DNA of 64,000 bases, taken from Anabaena sp. PCC 7108. GTDB lineage: Bacteria; Cyanobacteriota; Cyanobacteriia; Cyanobacteriales; Nostocaceae. The notes under the pieces were generated by a model that ran no database searches, had not been told where the DNA came from, and was given only the letters and a program-made list of their open reading frames with translations. The translations under genes were made by a program, and so were the position numbers. Location: contig NZ_KB235896.1 of assembly GCF_000332135.1 (NCBI RefSeq), positions 4,084,356 to 4,148,355 of the forward strand. The letters run 5' to 3'. Below, piece after piece: positions 28,233 to 36,810 of this stretch; position 1 is the first letter of the stretch, and each line of letters opens with the position of its first letter.

Positions 28233-28503
28233 AGTTCAGAGGGAACAGGGAACTCTTAACAGGGAACAGGGAATGGGGAACAGTGAAACCCACCCTTAAA
28301 AGAGTGAGATTGAAAACTTGGACGTTTTTAAGACACTTTCTATTCCCTGTTACTTTTTTTGTAAATCGTCTTATTAATACCATAAATTGGTAACTTTTGT
28401 AGTCAAATTTACGATTATTAAATAATAGTTGTATATAATGGAGATTACATACTTCCTATGTAAGAAAACTGGGAGGGTTAAAAAATGCAAGGAGAAATAT
28501 CCT

Positions 28504-29172
28504 ATGCAAGAAGTCTCGTGCGCGACGGAATTAGAATATGCTTTTCTGTTTAGTCTCAGAAAAGTAAATTCAATTAATACTGAAGATTTACAGCCATTTT
28601 TTCATAATTTACCAATTGATCCTTACATTAAAGGAGAATATCGATCCAGAAGGTTATCGCGGGTGGTAGTTTCAGGAGATAACTTGATTAAACTTCCTCA
28701 TGGACATCTATTCCAAAGCCGAGATTATAATCCCTTATTAGGTGATATCAAAAGAGAGTTTGAAGAATTAGATGATGGGTTGGTAGAACTGGATATTTTT
28801 AAGCAAGTTATTTCAGCATTTTGTGATTCTTGTCAACTTCACCCAGAAGCCGAAATTGGTGTTCATCAAATTAGAACTTCTTGTTCACCTGGTCATTTGG
28901 GAAATCCTGCACCGGAAGGTATTCATCAAGATGGTACGGATTTTATTGGGATATTTGCTGTGGGTAGAGACAATATTCAAGGTGGAGAAACACATTTGTA
29001 TAAGGCTAAAAAAGAGAAACCAGTTTTTAATAAAATTCTCCAACCAGGAGAACTACTTTTAGTTAATGATCATGATTTTTTTCACTTTACAACTCCTATT
29101 AAACCTCAAAATCCAGCTATAGGAACTAGAGATGTTTTTGTGCTGACTTCTCCTAGTTTAATTTCAGATTGA
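28504..29172 (+). CDS. 2OG-Fe(II) dioxygenase family protein (2OG-Fe_Oxy_2 type)
   Basis: 222 aa. The iron facial triad is readable: H-x-D in GIHQDGTDFIGIFAVGRDN, and the distal His in LVNDHDFFHFTTPI, followed by RDVFVLTSP with the 2-oxoglutarate-binding Arg. This pattern matches the PF10014 group, which includes amino-acid hydroxylases such as L-isoleucine dioxygenase; the substrate here is unknown. The start at 28504 is chosen because AAGGAG lies nine bases before it; a longer form from about 28429 would lack a ribosome site. Stands alone next to a repeat-rich region. Confidence 0.8.
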   Translation: MQEVSCATELEYAFLFSLRKVNSINTEDLQPFFHNLPIDPYIKGEYRSRRLSRVVVSGDNLIKLPHGHLFQSRDYNPLLGDIKREFEELDDGLVELDIFKQVISAFCDSCQLHPEAEIGVHQIRTSCSPGHLGNPAPEGIHQDGTDFIGIFAVGRDNIQGGETHLYKAKKEKPVFNKILQPGELLLVNDHDFFHFTTPIKPQNPAIGTRDVFVLTSPSLISD

Positions 29173-29328
29173 GTATTTTTTAGAGAGGATGTCTGGAAAA
29201 AGTTAATCACCCGTCTCCAAACCTCTTCTCCCTAGGGGGAGAGGCTTTGATATGATGTTCGTTTAATTACTTCTCAAAAAAACTGTCCGCGCGGTTCCTT
29301 TCAACTACTCTGGTAAACTTTACGAATT

Positions 29329-29665
29329 TAGGACTTACGCAAGTGTCACACTAAAAATCTGTTGTAGGGTGCGTCAGACTACATAAATCCTGCAAATAAA
29401 CAGATTGTTGATATCTGACGCACCCTACCAATGTGCCAGTTGCGTCAGACTACATAAATCCTGCAAATAAACAGATTGTTGATATCTGACGCACCCTACC
29501 AATGTGCCAGTTGCGTCAGACTGCATAAATCCTGCAAATAAACAGATTGTTGATATCTGACGCACCCTACCAATGTGCCAGTTGCGTCAGACTACATAAA
29601 TCCTGCAAATAAACAGATTGTTGATATCTGACGCACCCTACCAATGTGCCAGTTGCGTAAGTCCT
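29329..29665. mobile_element. TAGGACTTACGCA-family element, copy 2, carrying a tandem array
   Basis: Left terminal repeat TAGGACTTACGCA (29329-29341), right terminal repeat TGCGTAAGTCC (29654-29664). The interior is expanded by four 71-bp tandem units, listed separately. The right flank lacks the TA seen at other copies. Confidence 0.7.
29371..29654. repeat. Four tandem copies of a 71-bp unit
   Basis: Units start at 29371, 29442, 29513 and 29584, each exactly 71 bp; three are identical and the third differs by one base (CTGCATAAAT for CTACATAAAT). Each contains the inverted pair TGCGTCAG...CTGACGCA and can fold to a hairpin. A single copy of nearly the same unit is found at 61855-61910 inside another element of this family. 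Confidence 0.93.
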
Positions 29666-29834
29666 GGAATTTTTAAACATCCTTTTCAAATCCAAAATTG
29701 ATTGACGTTATTAGATATAGGATGGTTATATAGGAATCATATTTGATTCTTGAAAAACACTCTGTACACTTCCCCTGTTCCCTGTTCCCTCTCTACACAG
29801 ATAATTTCAAAAATCAAATACCAGTCCTATAGTA

Positions 29835-30034
29835 TAGGACTTACGCACTGTACGAATCTGCCATGATGTGAATGAACGAAATTGCGTCGTTTTCGCCTTT
29901 GGGAATAACTTATTGAGTAAGGTGCGTCAGATAGAGAGAATCTGTTTTTTGTGAAAATATCGTGTCTGACGCACCCTACAAGAAATATAATTCATATTAC
30001 ATATCTGAGGAATCTTGTCAATGCGTAAGTCCTA
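29835..30034. mobile_element. TAGGACTTACGCA-family element, copy 3
   Basis: A 200-bp element with perfect 13-bp ends: TAGGACTTACGCA (29835-29847) and TGCGTAAGTCCTA (30022-30034). Inside is GGTGCGTCAGA (29921-29931) paired with TCTGACGCACC (29965-29975). It ends 31 bp before the TPR gene start and thus overlaps its probable promoter. Confidence 0.78.
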
Positions 30035-30064
30035 TAGTAGTCTTAATTAATAAGATCAAAGATT

Positions 30065-31333
30065 ATGAATGAGGAATTTTACAATCGGGGATTAGAAAAA
30101 GCTCAAAAACAAGATTATGCTGGTGCTATTGCAGAATTTAACCAAGCTATCCAAACTGATCCGTATTTTAGCGCAGCTTACGTAAAAAGGGGTTTAGCGT
30201 ATTATAACTCAGGTGCAATTCTCCAAGCTGTTTCTGATTATACTGAAGCTATTAAACTGGATGCTAAAAGTGTTCAAGCTTATTATGGTCGTGCTTTAGC
30301 AAGGTTAGGGCTGAAAAATTTACCTGGTTGTTTAGAAGATGTAGAAAAAGCGATTCAGCTGAATCTTAATTTTGCTGCTGGTTACAATTTGCGGGGGATG
30401 GTGCGACGCAAACAGGGATATATTGAAGATGCGATCGCTAATTTTAAAAAAGCCGCAGAATTATATTTACAACAAAAGGATAAAGAAAATTGTCGTCTCT
30501 GTTTAGAGAAGATTAAACAAATACAACCTAAAGAACAAATTACAGTAAATCCACCCAGTAGTTTTCAACCGATTCCTGTCATATCTACTCAAGATTATTT
30601 TACGCAATTATTAGATAAGGCGGAAAAAGGAGACACAGGAGAAGCAATTGCTGATTTAAATTGGATTTTAAAAGCTGATTCCCAAGATGCACAAGCTTAT
30701 TGCTGTCGTGGGGTGGTGCGTTGTAAAATGGGAAATTATCAAGAAGCGATCGCAGATTTTAATCAAGCCCTACAACTAAATTTTCAAGATGCTATTGTTT
30801 ATCGCAACCGGGGAAAAGCTCGTTCGCAGTTAGGAGATCATCAAGGGGCGTTATTAGATTTTAACCAAGCAATCAAGATAGAACCAGAAAATGGTTTAGT
30901 CTATGTTGCTAGAGGTAATGTTTATCGATCTATGTGTAACTATCTGGCTGCTATTCAAGACTACGCCCAAGCCTTAGAAATTAATCCCCAAGATGCACAA
31001 GCTTACTACAATCGCGGACTTGCGTACACCTTTTTAGAAGAAATGTCAAATGCGATCGCAGATTATCAAAAAGCAGCGAGTATATTTTGTGAACAAGAAG
31101 ACTGGGAAAATTATCAACAAGTATTAAATAGCCTACAGAAAATCCAGTCATCTATCCCAGGAACAAACAAAGCCACCCATAATCTACTACGTCAAAAACT
31201 GTTACGTCTAGTGGGGGGATATTGGGAAATCGCTCAAAGACTGATTCAGCAAAAGAAATTTGTGTATCCAGGGATGTCGGAAGAGTGGTATTTACAAAAA
31301 GTGATTGATGATTGGGAGCGCGATCGCAGTTAA
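30065..31333 (+). CDS. TPR-repeat protein
   Basis: 422 aa, soluble. Two blocks of tetratricopeptide repeats: residues about 1-135 (FYNRGLEKAQKQDYAGAIAEFNQAIQTDP and three more) and about 195-345 (AQAYCCRGVVRCKMGNYQEAIADFNQAL and three to four more), linked by an extended segment with PPSSFQPIPV. The C-terminal 55 residues are helical without repeats. TPR proteins are protein-interaction scaffolds, and the partner is unknown. Convergent with the kinase-WD40 gene. A small element abuts its start. Confidence 0.85.
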   Translation: MNEEFYNRGLEKAQKQDYAGAIAEFNQAIQTDPYFSAAYVKRGLAYYNSGAILQAVSDYTEAIKLDAKSVQAYYGRALARLGLKNLPGCLEDVEKAIQLNLNFAAGYNLRGMVRRKQGYIEDAIANFKKAAELYLQQKDKENCRLCLEKIKQIQPKEQITVNPPSSFQPIPVISTQDYFTQLLDKAEKGDTGEAIADLNWILKADSQDAQAYCCRGVVRCKMGNYQEAIADFNQALQLNFQDAIVYRNRGKARSQLGDHQGALLDFNQAIKIEPENGLVYVARGNVYRSMCNYLAAIQDYAQALEINPQDAQAYYNRGLAYTFLEEMSNAIADYQKAASIFCEQEDWENYQQVLNSLQKIQSSIPGTNKATHNLLRQKLLRLVGGYWEIAQRLIQQKKFVYPGMSEEWYLQKVIDDWERDRS

Positions 31334-31379
31334 ACTCCTAAAATATCTCTGAATTCTTTAAAAAGTGAAGAATATTAGC

Positions 31380-33464
31380 CTATTGAGACAACCGCCAAAT
31401 TTTAATTTTATTATCTTCCCCACCACTAACCAAAGTCTTACCATCACCACTAAAAGCCAGAGATGTAACTGTACTAGTTTCTCCCTGTAAGGTGCTTATT
31501 TCCTTATCTGTGGACACATCCCATAATTTAATAGAGCGATCGCGGTTAGCACTAGCTAAAATCTTACCATCTGGACTAAAAGCAATAGTAGTCACATTAT
31601 TATCTTGTCCAATCAAAGTGGGAATTTCTGTTCCAGTTTCGAGATTCCACAATTTAATTTTGCGATACCTGCGAAGAGCATCACTATCGCGGCTAACACT
31701 TGCGAGAATTTTACCATCTGGGCTAAAAGCTAACGATGTCACTGTTTGGGAATTTGGTGTAAGCGTCTGAATTGGCTTTTCTTGAGCGATATTCCATAAT
31801 TTAATAGTCCTGTCAAAACTACCACTAGCTAAAGTGACACCATTAGGACTTATCGCCACAGTTCGCACCCAGTAAGAATGACCTTTAAGGGTACGAATCA
31901 GCTTTCCTACTGCTAAATTCCAAACTTTAATTGTTTTGTCATCACTAGCACTGACTAAAGTTTTTCCATCAGCACTAATAGCCAAAGCATGAACTGCATC
32001 AGTATGACTTATTAAGGTATGAATTAGCTTTTTAGTGCTTAAATCCCAAACTTTAATTGTGTAATCATCACTCGCACTGATGAGATTTTTGCCATCTGGG
32101 CTAATAGCTACCACATTTATCTTTTGTTTATGTCCTTTCAGTCTGGCAATTTCCTCGCCTGTGCTAATATTCCATAAATTAATTATGGTATTTTTTTTAG
32201 CGCAGCCCTTTTTACAATCACCACTACTAGCAATAATTTTACCATCTGGACTAATTGCAACAGACGAAATAAAATCTTTATTTCCAACGAGAGTTTTCAC
32301 CAAAGACATTTTCTCCGACAACTTCTCTTGAGATTGATGGACAATAGCATCACTCTTAACCTTACTAATTGGTGGTGGACTGAAACTAGAGGAAAGACCA
32401 GTTTTTAATTTGCGAAAATGTCTATAACCAGATTCTCCTAAGCCCAAAGATAAAATCACCCCAGCTACCAAAAGAATATTTCTGAGTAAAAGATATTTTT
32501 TTGGATAAGAGGATGTTTTATTTTTTGGTAATTGGACAAATGAATTACTAGCAGGTGGTAATAGATGTGTATATTGTTTACTTAAGTCTTTAATAACTTC
32601 ATTAGCTGATTGGTAGCGATGTTTAACATCTATTTGTAAAAGCTTATCAATAACTTGTGCTAGTTCATTACTCACAGGAGTTCGCAAATAATTATGCCAA
32701 GTTTTCACCCAACTGTATCCATGTTCCATCCACAATTGAAAAGGAGAAATTCCCGTTAATAAATGAAAGCAAGTAGCCCCTAAACTAAATAAATCGCTAG
32801 AAGGGTAAGCTTTTCCATCTCTAATTTGTTCAATGGAAGAATAACCATGTGAACCAATTGATGTACCATGTTTTTTCTGACCTTTAGCTGTTAATTGTTT
32901 GGAAGATCCAAAATCAATTAAAACTAATCTTCCGTCACTTTTACGTCTGATAATATTTTCCGGCTTGATATCGCGGTGAATAACTCCCCGCTCATGAATA
33001 AACTGGATAATAGGTAACAAATCTAGCAAAATAGATTGAATATCCCAATCTCTATAGGTTTTTCTTAATTGCAACTCTTTTAATAAATTGTTTCCATCAA
33101 TAAACTGCTGTACTAAATACAAACAATTATCTTGCTCAAAGTAAGCTAATAGAGTGGGAATTTGTGGATGTTCTCCTAGTTCACGAAGTCGCTTTGCTTC
33201 TTCACTAAACAACTCCATTGCTTTCTTTTGTGACCAAGTTCCTTGGAATTTTGGTGCTAATTGTTTAATGACACAGTAGTCATTTAATTTATCTGTATCT
33301 TCTGATAGGTAGGTTCTACCAAATCCCCCTTCATCTGAAAGCACCCGCATCACTCGGAAGCGATTTCTTAAAAGTTGTACTAGGGGCGTTTGACAAGTTT
33401 GACAAAGCTGATTTCCCTCTGGATTTTGGGGATTTGAACAATCTGGATTTAAGCAGCAAATCAT
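31380..33464 (-). CDS. Ser/Thr protein kinase with zinc-ribbon start and WD40 propeller
   Basis: 694 aa. N-terminal Cys cluster (MICCLNPDCSNPQ, LCQTCQTPL) like a zinc ribbon; kinase domain about 34-300 (GGFGRTYL, HRDIKPENII, LIDFGSSKQL); a single hydrophobic span near 325-345 (LLLRNILLVAGVILSLGLGE); then seven WD40 repeats, about 390-694, each ending in (I)KVWDL/IKLWNI-like strands, which is one complete propeller. The propeller probably lies on the far side of the membrane from the kinase, in the style of cyanobacterial Pkn2-type sensors (inference). The ATG at 33464 fits the zinc-ribbon start; an upstream in-frame start would add 29 unrelated residues. Confidence 0.9.
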   Translation of the reverse strand: MICCLNPDCSNPQNPEGNQLCQTCQTPLVQLLRNRFRVMRVLSDEGGFGRTYLSEDTDKLNDYCVIKQLAPKFQGTWSQKKAMELFSEEAKRLRELGEHPQIPTLLAYFEQDNCLYLVQQFIDGNNLLKELQLRKTYRDWDIQSILLDLLPIIQFIHERGVIHRDIKPENIIRRKSDGRLVLIDFGSSKQLTAKGQKKHGTSIGSHGYSSIEQIRDGKAYPSSDLFSLGATCFHLLTGISPFQLWMEHGYSWVKTWHNYLRTPVSNELAQVIDKLLQIDVKHRYQSANEVIKDLSKQYTHLLPPASNSFVQLPKNKTSSYPKKYLLLRNILLVAGVILSLGLGESGYRHFRKLKTGLSSSFSPPPISKVKSDAIVHQSQEKLSEKMSLVKTLVGNKDFISSVAISPDGKIIASSGDCKKGCAKKNTIINLWNISTGEEIARLKGHKQKINVVAISPDGKNLISASDDYTIKVWDLSTKKLIHTLISHTDAVHALAISADGKTLVSASDDKTIKVWNLAVGKLIRTLKGHSYWVRTVAISPNGVTLASGSFDRTIKLWNIAQEKPIQTLTPNSQTVTSLAFSPDGKILASVSRDSDALRRYRKIKLWNLETGTEIPTLIGQDNNVTTIAFSPDGKILASANRDRSIKLWDVSTDKEISTLQGETSTVTSLAFSGDGKTLVSGGEDNKIKIWRLSQ

Positions 33465-33831
33465 GATCTGAGATGCGTGAATGCATGATAAATAATTCGT
33501 ACTCTTACTCTGTTTTCCTGAATATTGGAAAATTATTAGTACTGCGGTCAATTAAAAATTTAAAACTTAAATTTAAAACTTAAAATTAAAACTCCTTGTC
33601 ATGTAGGCTTTTAGTTGATTTTGTATCTCCTGCAACTTATCATCTGCTGTAATTATTTATTTTCTGATTATACAATATTCAAAAATCAAAAACTGGTCAA
33701 ATTGCCACTACAATTTGATGTATATTTTGCTATCAAATTAGCCATTATTTATTCAGTAAATATATTTTTCATCTAATCACAAATATTCATTGTTTATTTG
33801 TAAAATCAGCTACTCAAATTATGTGTTATAC
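33465..33831. other. AT-rich upstream region of the kinase-WD40 gene
   Basis: About 370 bp, very A/T-rich, with AAATTTAAAACTTAAA direct repeats near 33555-33590. It must contain the promoter of the kinase-WD40 gene. No ORF or RNA gene seen. Confidence 0.45.
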
Positions 33832-33948
33832 TAGATTAATATGAAGCTGCATAAAATAATTTAACGCGGATGCACGCAGATAAACGCGGATAAAGACAGA
33901 TAAATCAATAGATTTTAGAATTATGTGCAACCTCACATAAAATTAGTA
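33832..33948. repeat. Dispersed repeat, GATGCACGCAGATAAACGCG family, copy 2
   Basis: ATTAATATGAAGCTGCATAA at the left, then GATGCACGCAGATAAACGCG and GATAAAGACAGATAAATCAA, ending CACATAAAATTAGTA. Shares nearly all of this with 18983-19152 but lacks the insert of that copy. Confidence 0.7.
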
Positions 33949-33960
33949 ACAGTACTAATA

Positions 33961-34064
33961 GTCTGTCAAGAACTAATTGACGGGTAAATAAATTTTGTTT
34001 CTTCCTTCTTCCTTCGCGTTCTTTGCGGTTCGTTCCTTTATCCATCAAAATTTATTTGACAGAC
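33961..34064. mobile_element. MITE-like element, GTCTGTCAA ends
   Basis: GTCTGTCAA (33961-33969) and TTGACAGAC (34056-34064) are perfect 9-bp inverted ends, flanked by TA on both sides (33959-33960 and 34065-34066). A second inverted pair, AATAAATTTTG and CAAAATTTATT, lies just inside. 104 bp, non-coding, a TA-target MITE by appearance. Confidence 0.65.
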
Positions 34065-34306
34065 TACTAGTATCGCAGGGCGTCAATAAACCAACTATTC
34101 TAAATCTCCGACAATCCTATGCTGTCTTCGTTTTGACTTCCGAGAAAGCGGTAATACCAATTTGGTTTAAGTACCCAAGCAAAATTAATTGTACATATTG
34201 ATTGAAAACAAAAAGAATGTCTGTATTCCTTACCTGTTACCTGTTCCCTGTTAAGAGTTCCCTGTTCCCTCTCCTAACTATAAAATTTATTTTGCACGAC
34301 TACTTA

Positions 34307-34810
34307 TTAAGCTTGCCATGTTTTAAACCACTTATTCAAGACAGTATTGATAGTCTGTTTGATTTGATGCTTACGATTCCACTTTTGGAAAGCAGTTTCG
34401 TATTCTTCACCTTTGGTTTGAAAGGTATTCCAGATATCAAGCACTAGGGCTAAACTGCAAAATAGTAAAATATAAAGTGACCAAGAAAGAGTATTGCCAC
34501 CAATCAAATCCATCAGCAGCAAAAAGATATTGACAATAGTATAATTACTGAGGCGCTTTTTAAATTTACTCCAACGGTAAACCTCAAAAGCTTTGCGCTG
34601 CTGCACTTCATTCTGTTGTCCTAACCAGTCTTGTTCTGCACTTTTTACGATTTCAGGTGAGATTTGTAACTCAGCAGCAATTTCTATAATTTGCTGATAG
34701 GAAAATTCTTGATTATGATCGTGGGTTTGACGAGCGATCGCTAATTGCAGAATTTGCTGCACCTCTTCTTGGCTATAAGAACGTAGGCTGTTAGATTCAA
34801 AGGCGGTCAT
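34307..34810 (-). CDS. 2TM-domain protein
   Basis: 167 aa. N-terminal helical part (SYSQEEVQQILQLAIARQ, then FSYQQIIEIAAELQISPEIVKSAEQDWL), which is the segment commonly seen ahead of 2TM domains. From about residue 95 there are two membrane spans (YTIVNIFLLLMDLIGG and LSWSLYILLFCSLALVLDIW) and a basic C-terminal tail. Such proteins are often near sensors or alone, and no activity is known. Single gene; possibly a membrane-anchored regulator (inference). Confidence 0.75.
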   Translation of the reverse strand: MTAFESNSLRSYSQEEVQQILQLAIARQTHDHNQEFSYQQIIEIAAELQISPEIVKSAEQDWLGQQNEVQQRKAFEVYRWSKFKKRLSNYTIVNIFLLLMDLIGGNTLSWSLYILLFCSLALVLDIWNTFQTKGEEYETAFQKWNRKHQIKQTINTVLNKWFKTWQA

Positions 34811-35013
34811 AATACTTTCTCTGATAGGAATTTTAATAATAGAGAGCCAGGATTAGCAATTTTTGCACTACTCCTACACTAGCAAATCTAGATGAGGGTG
34901 GCGATAGAGATTTCTAACGGCAAGAAAAGCTAAAGACTCTCAAAAAATCTGCTGCTGGCTGGAATTTAGCAGCGCATAATAACCAAAGAAGTTGCACTAG
35001 GAGATAAAAACTC

Positions 35014-35721
35014 ATGCTAGAAGATAACGGATCAATTCGCACTCTATCGGTGGATATTGGCGGTAGTGGTGTTAAGGTGATGGTTTTGGATATTACAGGT
35101 AAACCCTTAACCGAAAGGGGACGGTTAGAAACCCCTCAACCCGCGACACCAGAAGTAGTAATTAATGCCATTGTTATGTTAGCTTCATCTCAAGGTGAGT
35201 ATCATCGAGTTTCTGTCGGTTTCCCTGGTGTGGTGCGTTGTGGAGTCACGGAAACAGCCGCAAACCTAGATAAAAATTGGATTGGGTTTGATTTAGCAAC
35301 AGCACTGTCTGGGCGATTAAACAAGCCCGTTCAGGTAATTAATGATGCAGATATGCAAGGACTAGGTGCAATTGCAGGTAAAGGTGTGGAATTGGTGATT
35401 ACCTTGGGGACTGGTTTTGGTTCCGCTTTATTTGTGGATGGTAGGTTAGTACCAAATATGGAGATGGGACATCATCTCTTTCGTCAAGGGAAGACTTATG
35501 AAGAACAGCTAGGACGTGCAGCCTTAGAAAAAATTGGGGATAAAAAATGGAATCGGCGCTTACAAAAAGCGATCGCATCTTTGCAAAGTTTGTTTAATTA
35601 TGATTGCCTTTATATCGGCGGTGGTGAAGCTGTGCGAGTAAATATGAATTTGCCCTTAAATGTCAAACTCATTCCCAATATCACTGGTTTATTAGGTGGT
35701 ATTGCTTTATGGGAAGAATAG
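35014..35721 (+). CDS. ROK-family sugar kinase, polyphosphate-glucokinase-like
   Basis: 235 aa. N-terminal phosphate-1 loop LSVDIGGSGVKVMVLD, VSVGFPGVVR, catalytic Asp region QVINDADMQGLGAI, phosphate-2 loop VITLGTGFGSALFVDGRLV, and LYIGGGEAVRV near the end. Length and motifs resemble strictly polyphosphate-dependent glucokinases (PpgK) and their cyanobacterial relatives, but the usual ROK zinc motif (GHxxx-CxCGxxGC) is replaced by MGHHLFRQGKTYEEQ, also seen in PpgK. Donor (polyphosphate or ATP) cannot be decided from sequence. A small element follows at 35764. Confidence 0.8.
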   Translation: MLEDNGSIRTLSVDIGGSGVKVMVLDITGKPLTERGRLETPQPATPEVVINAIVMLASSQGEYHRVSVGFPGVVRCGVTETAANLDKNWIGFDLATALSGRLNKPVQVINDADMQGLGAIAGKGVELVITLGTGFGSALFVDGRLVPNMEMGHHLFRQGKTYEEQLGRAALEKIGDKKWNRRLQKAIASLQSLFNYDCLYIGGGEAVRVNMNLPLNVKLIPNITGLLGGIALWEE

Positions 35722-35763
35722 AGGTGAAAACCTCTATATAATTTGTAATTAACAACGGTTTTA

Positions 35764-35873
35764 ATATCAAGTCCGGATCATCACTCATTATCAAAGTCTT
35801 TCCGCTTACTCGTGTTAGACCTAATCATAAGTCATTTCCAGCAATTAGTATAAATCACAACCGGACTTGATAT
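35764..35873. mobile_element. MITE-like element, ATATCAAGTCCGG ends
   Basis: ATATCAAGTCCGG (35764-35776) and CCGGACTTGATAT (35861-35873) form perfect 13-bp inverted ends of a 110-bp non-coding element, lying between the convergent sugar-kinase and tyrA genes and only 13 bp from the tyrA stop. Confidence 0.75.
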
Positions 35874-35885
35874 GATTACACATGA

Positions 35886-36728
35886 TCAATCTTTAATAAA
35901 CTTAGGTCGCTGCTGTTGATTTAACTGCAACTTTTGCTCCAACATTTCCCACTTTTCTTGTGAAATCAGGTCAATAAATTCGTCGATATTTTGACGGTAT
36001 TGATGTAATGAGTGTAGCAATGCCTGACGATTATATTGTGCCATCATTACCCCTAATTCTGGATTTCCACCACCAACACGGCTGGTATCTCGAAAACCTG
36101 AACTAGCGAGATTTTCAGCAAGGTGGGCAATTTCTAGGTCTATTTCACTTAAACAAGCAGCTATCAAAGAAGCACTAACCATAACAGGTAAATGAGAAAT
36201 CCAACTGACAGCGCGATCATGTTTTTCTGGCTGACAATGGTAGATAATAGAACCAAGCGATCGCACAATTTCCTCCAGCACTGCAATAGCATCTGTGGGC
36301 GTTGTTGTCACTGGTGTTAGTACATAAGGACGATTAACAAACAAATTTCGCTGTGCAGCTTCTATGCCTACATCTGTATTTCCCGCCATTGGATGACCAC
36401 CAATAAAATTTTCCCAAATTGGGGTAATTGCCTCGACTATTGGTGTTTTGACTGAACCCACGTCAGTCACGATAGTAGTCCTAGGTAAATGAGCAATTAA
36501 TTGTTCAACTTGAGGCACAATAAGTCCTATGGGGGTGCAAATAAATACAACATCGGCTGATGCCAATAGGCTCATGTCAACTGAGGCTTCATTAACACTA
36601 CCCAATTCAACAGCCTTTTTACAGGTTGATTCACGACGGCTAACCCCTAAAACATGATGTCCTTGCGACTGTAAATCAAAACCTAAGGAACCGCCTATGA
36701 GTCCGAGTCCTAAAATACCAATTTTCAT
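35886..36728 (-). CDS. tyrA: Arogenate/prephenate dehydrogenase
   Basis: Last NAD(P)-dependent oxidative step of tyrosine synthesis; cyanobacterial enzymes of this form (about 280 aa, no mutase domain) use arogenate. Motifs: MKIGILGLGLIGGSLGFDL (Rossmann), IFICTPIG, TIVTDVGSVK, GGHPMAGN, WISHLPVMVSASL and the highly conserved ASSGFRDTSRVGGGNPELGVMM. The ATG at 36728 (MKIGIL) matches known TyrA starts; an ATG nine bases upstream is possible. The two DAHP synthases in the window act at the start of the same pathway. Confidence 0.94.
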   Translation of the reverse strand: MKIGILGLGLIGGSLGFDLQSQGHHVLGVSRRESTCKKAVELGSVNEASVDMSLLASADVVFICTPIGLIVPQVEQLIAHLPRTTIVTDVGSVKTPIVEAITPIWENFIGGHPMAGNTDVGIEAAQRNLFVNRPYVLTPVTTTPTDAIAVLEEIVRSLGSIIYHCQPEKHDRAVSWISHLPVMVSASLIAACLSEIDLEIAHLAENLASSGFRDTSRVGGGNPELGVMMAQYNRQALLHSLHQYRQNIDEFIDLISQEKWEMLEQKLQLNQQQRPKFIKD

Positions 36729-36810
36729 TTTTACCATTGACAACTAAACTTTTACATATTCTCTGCATAACTTTACCAACTATGAAAGTTGGCATCCGAG
36801 AGGTAGGTTC

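Noticed and set aside
29371-29654. CRISPR array
   Set aside because: The 71-bp units are directly tandem without unique spacers, so it is an ordinary tandem repeat.
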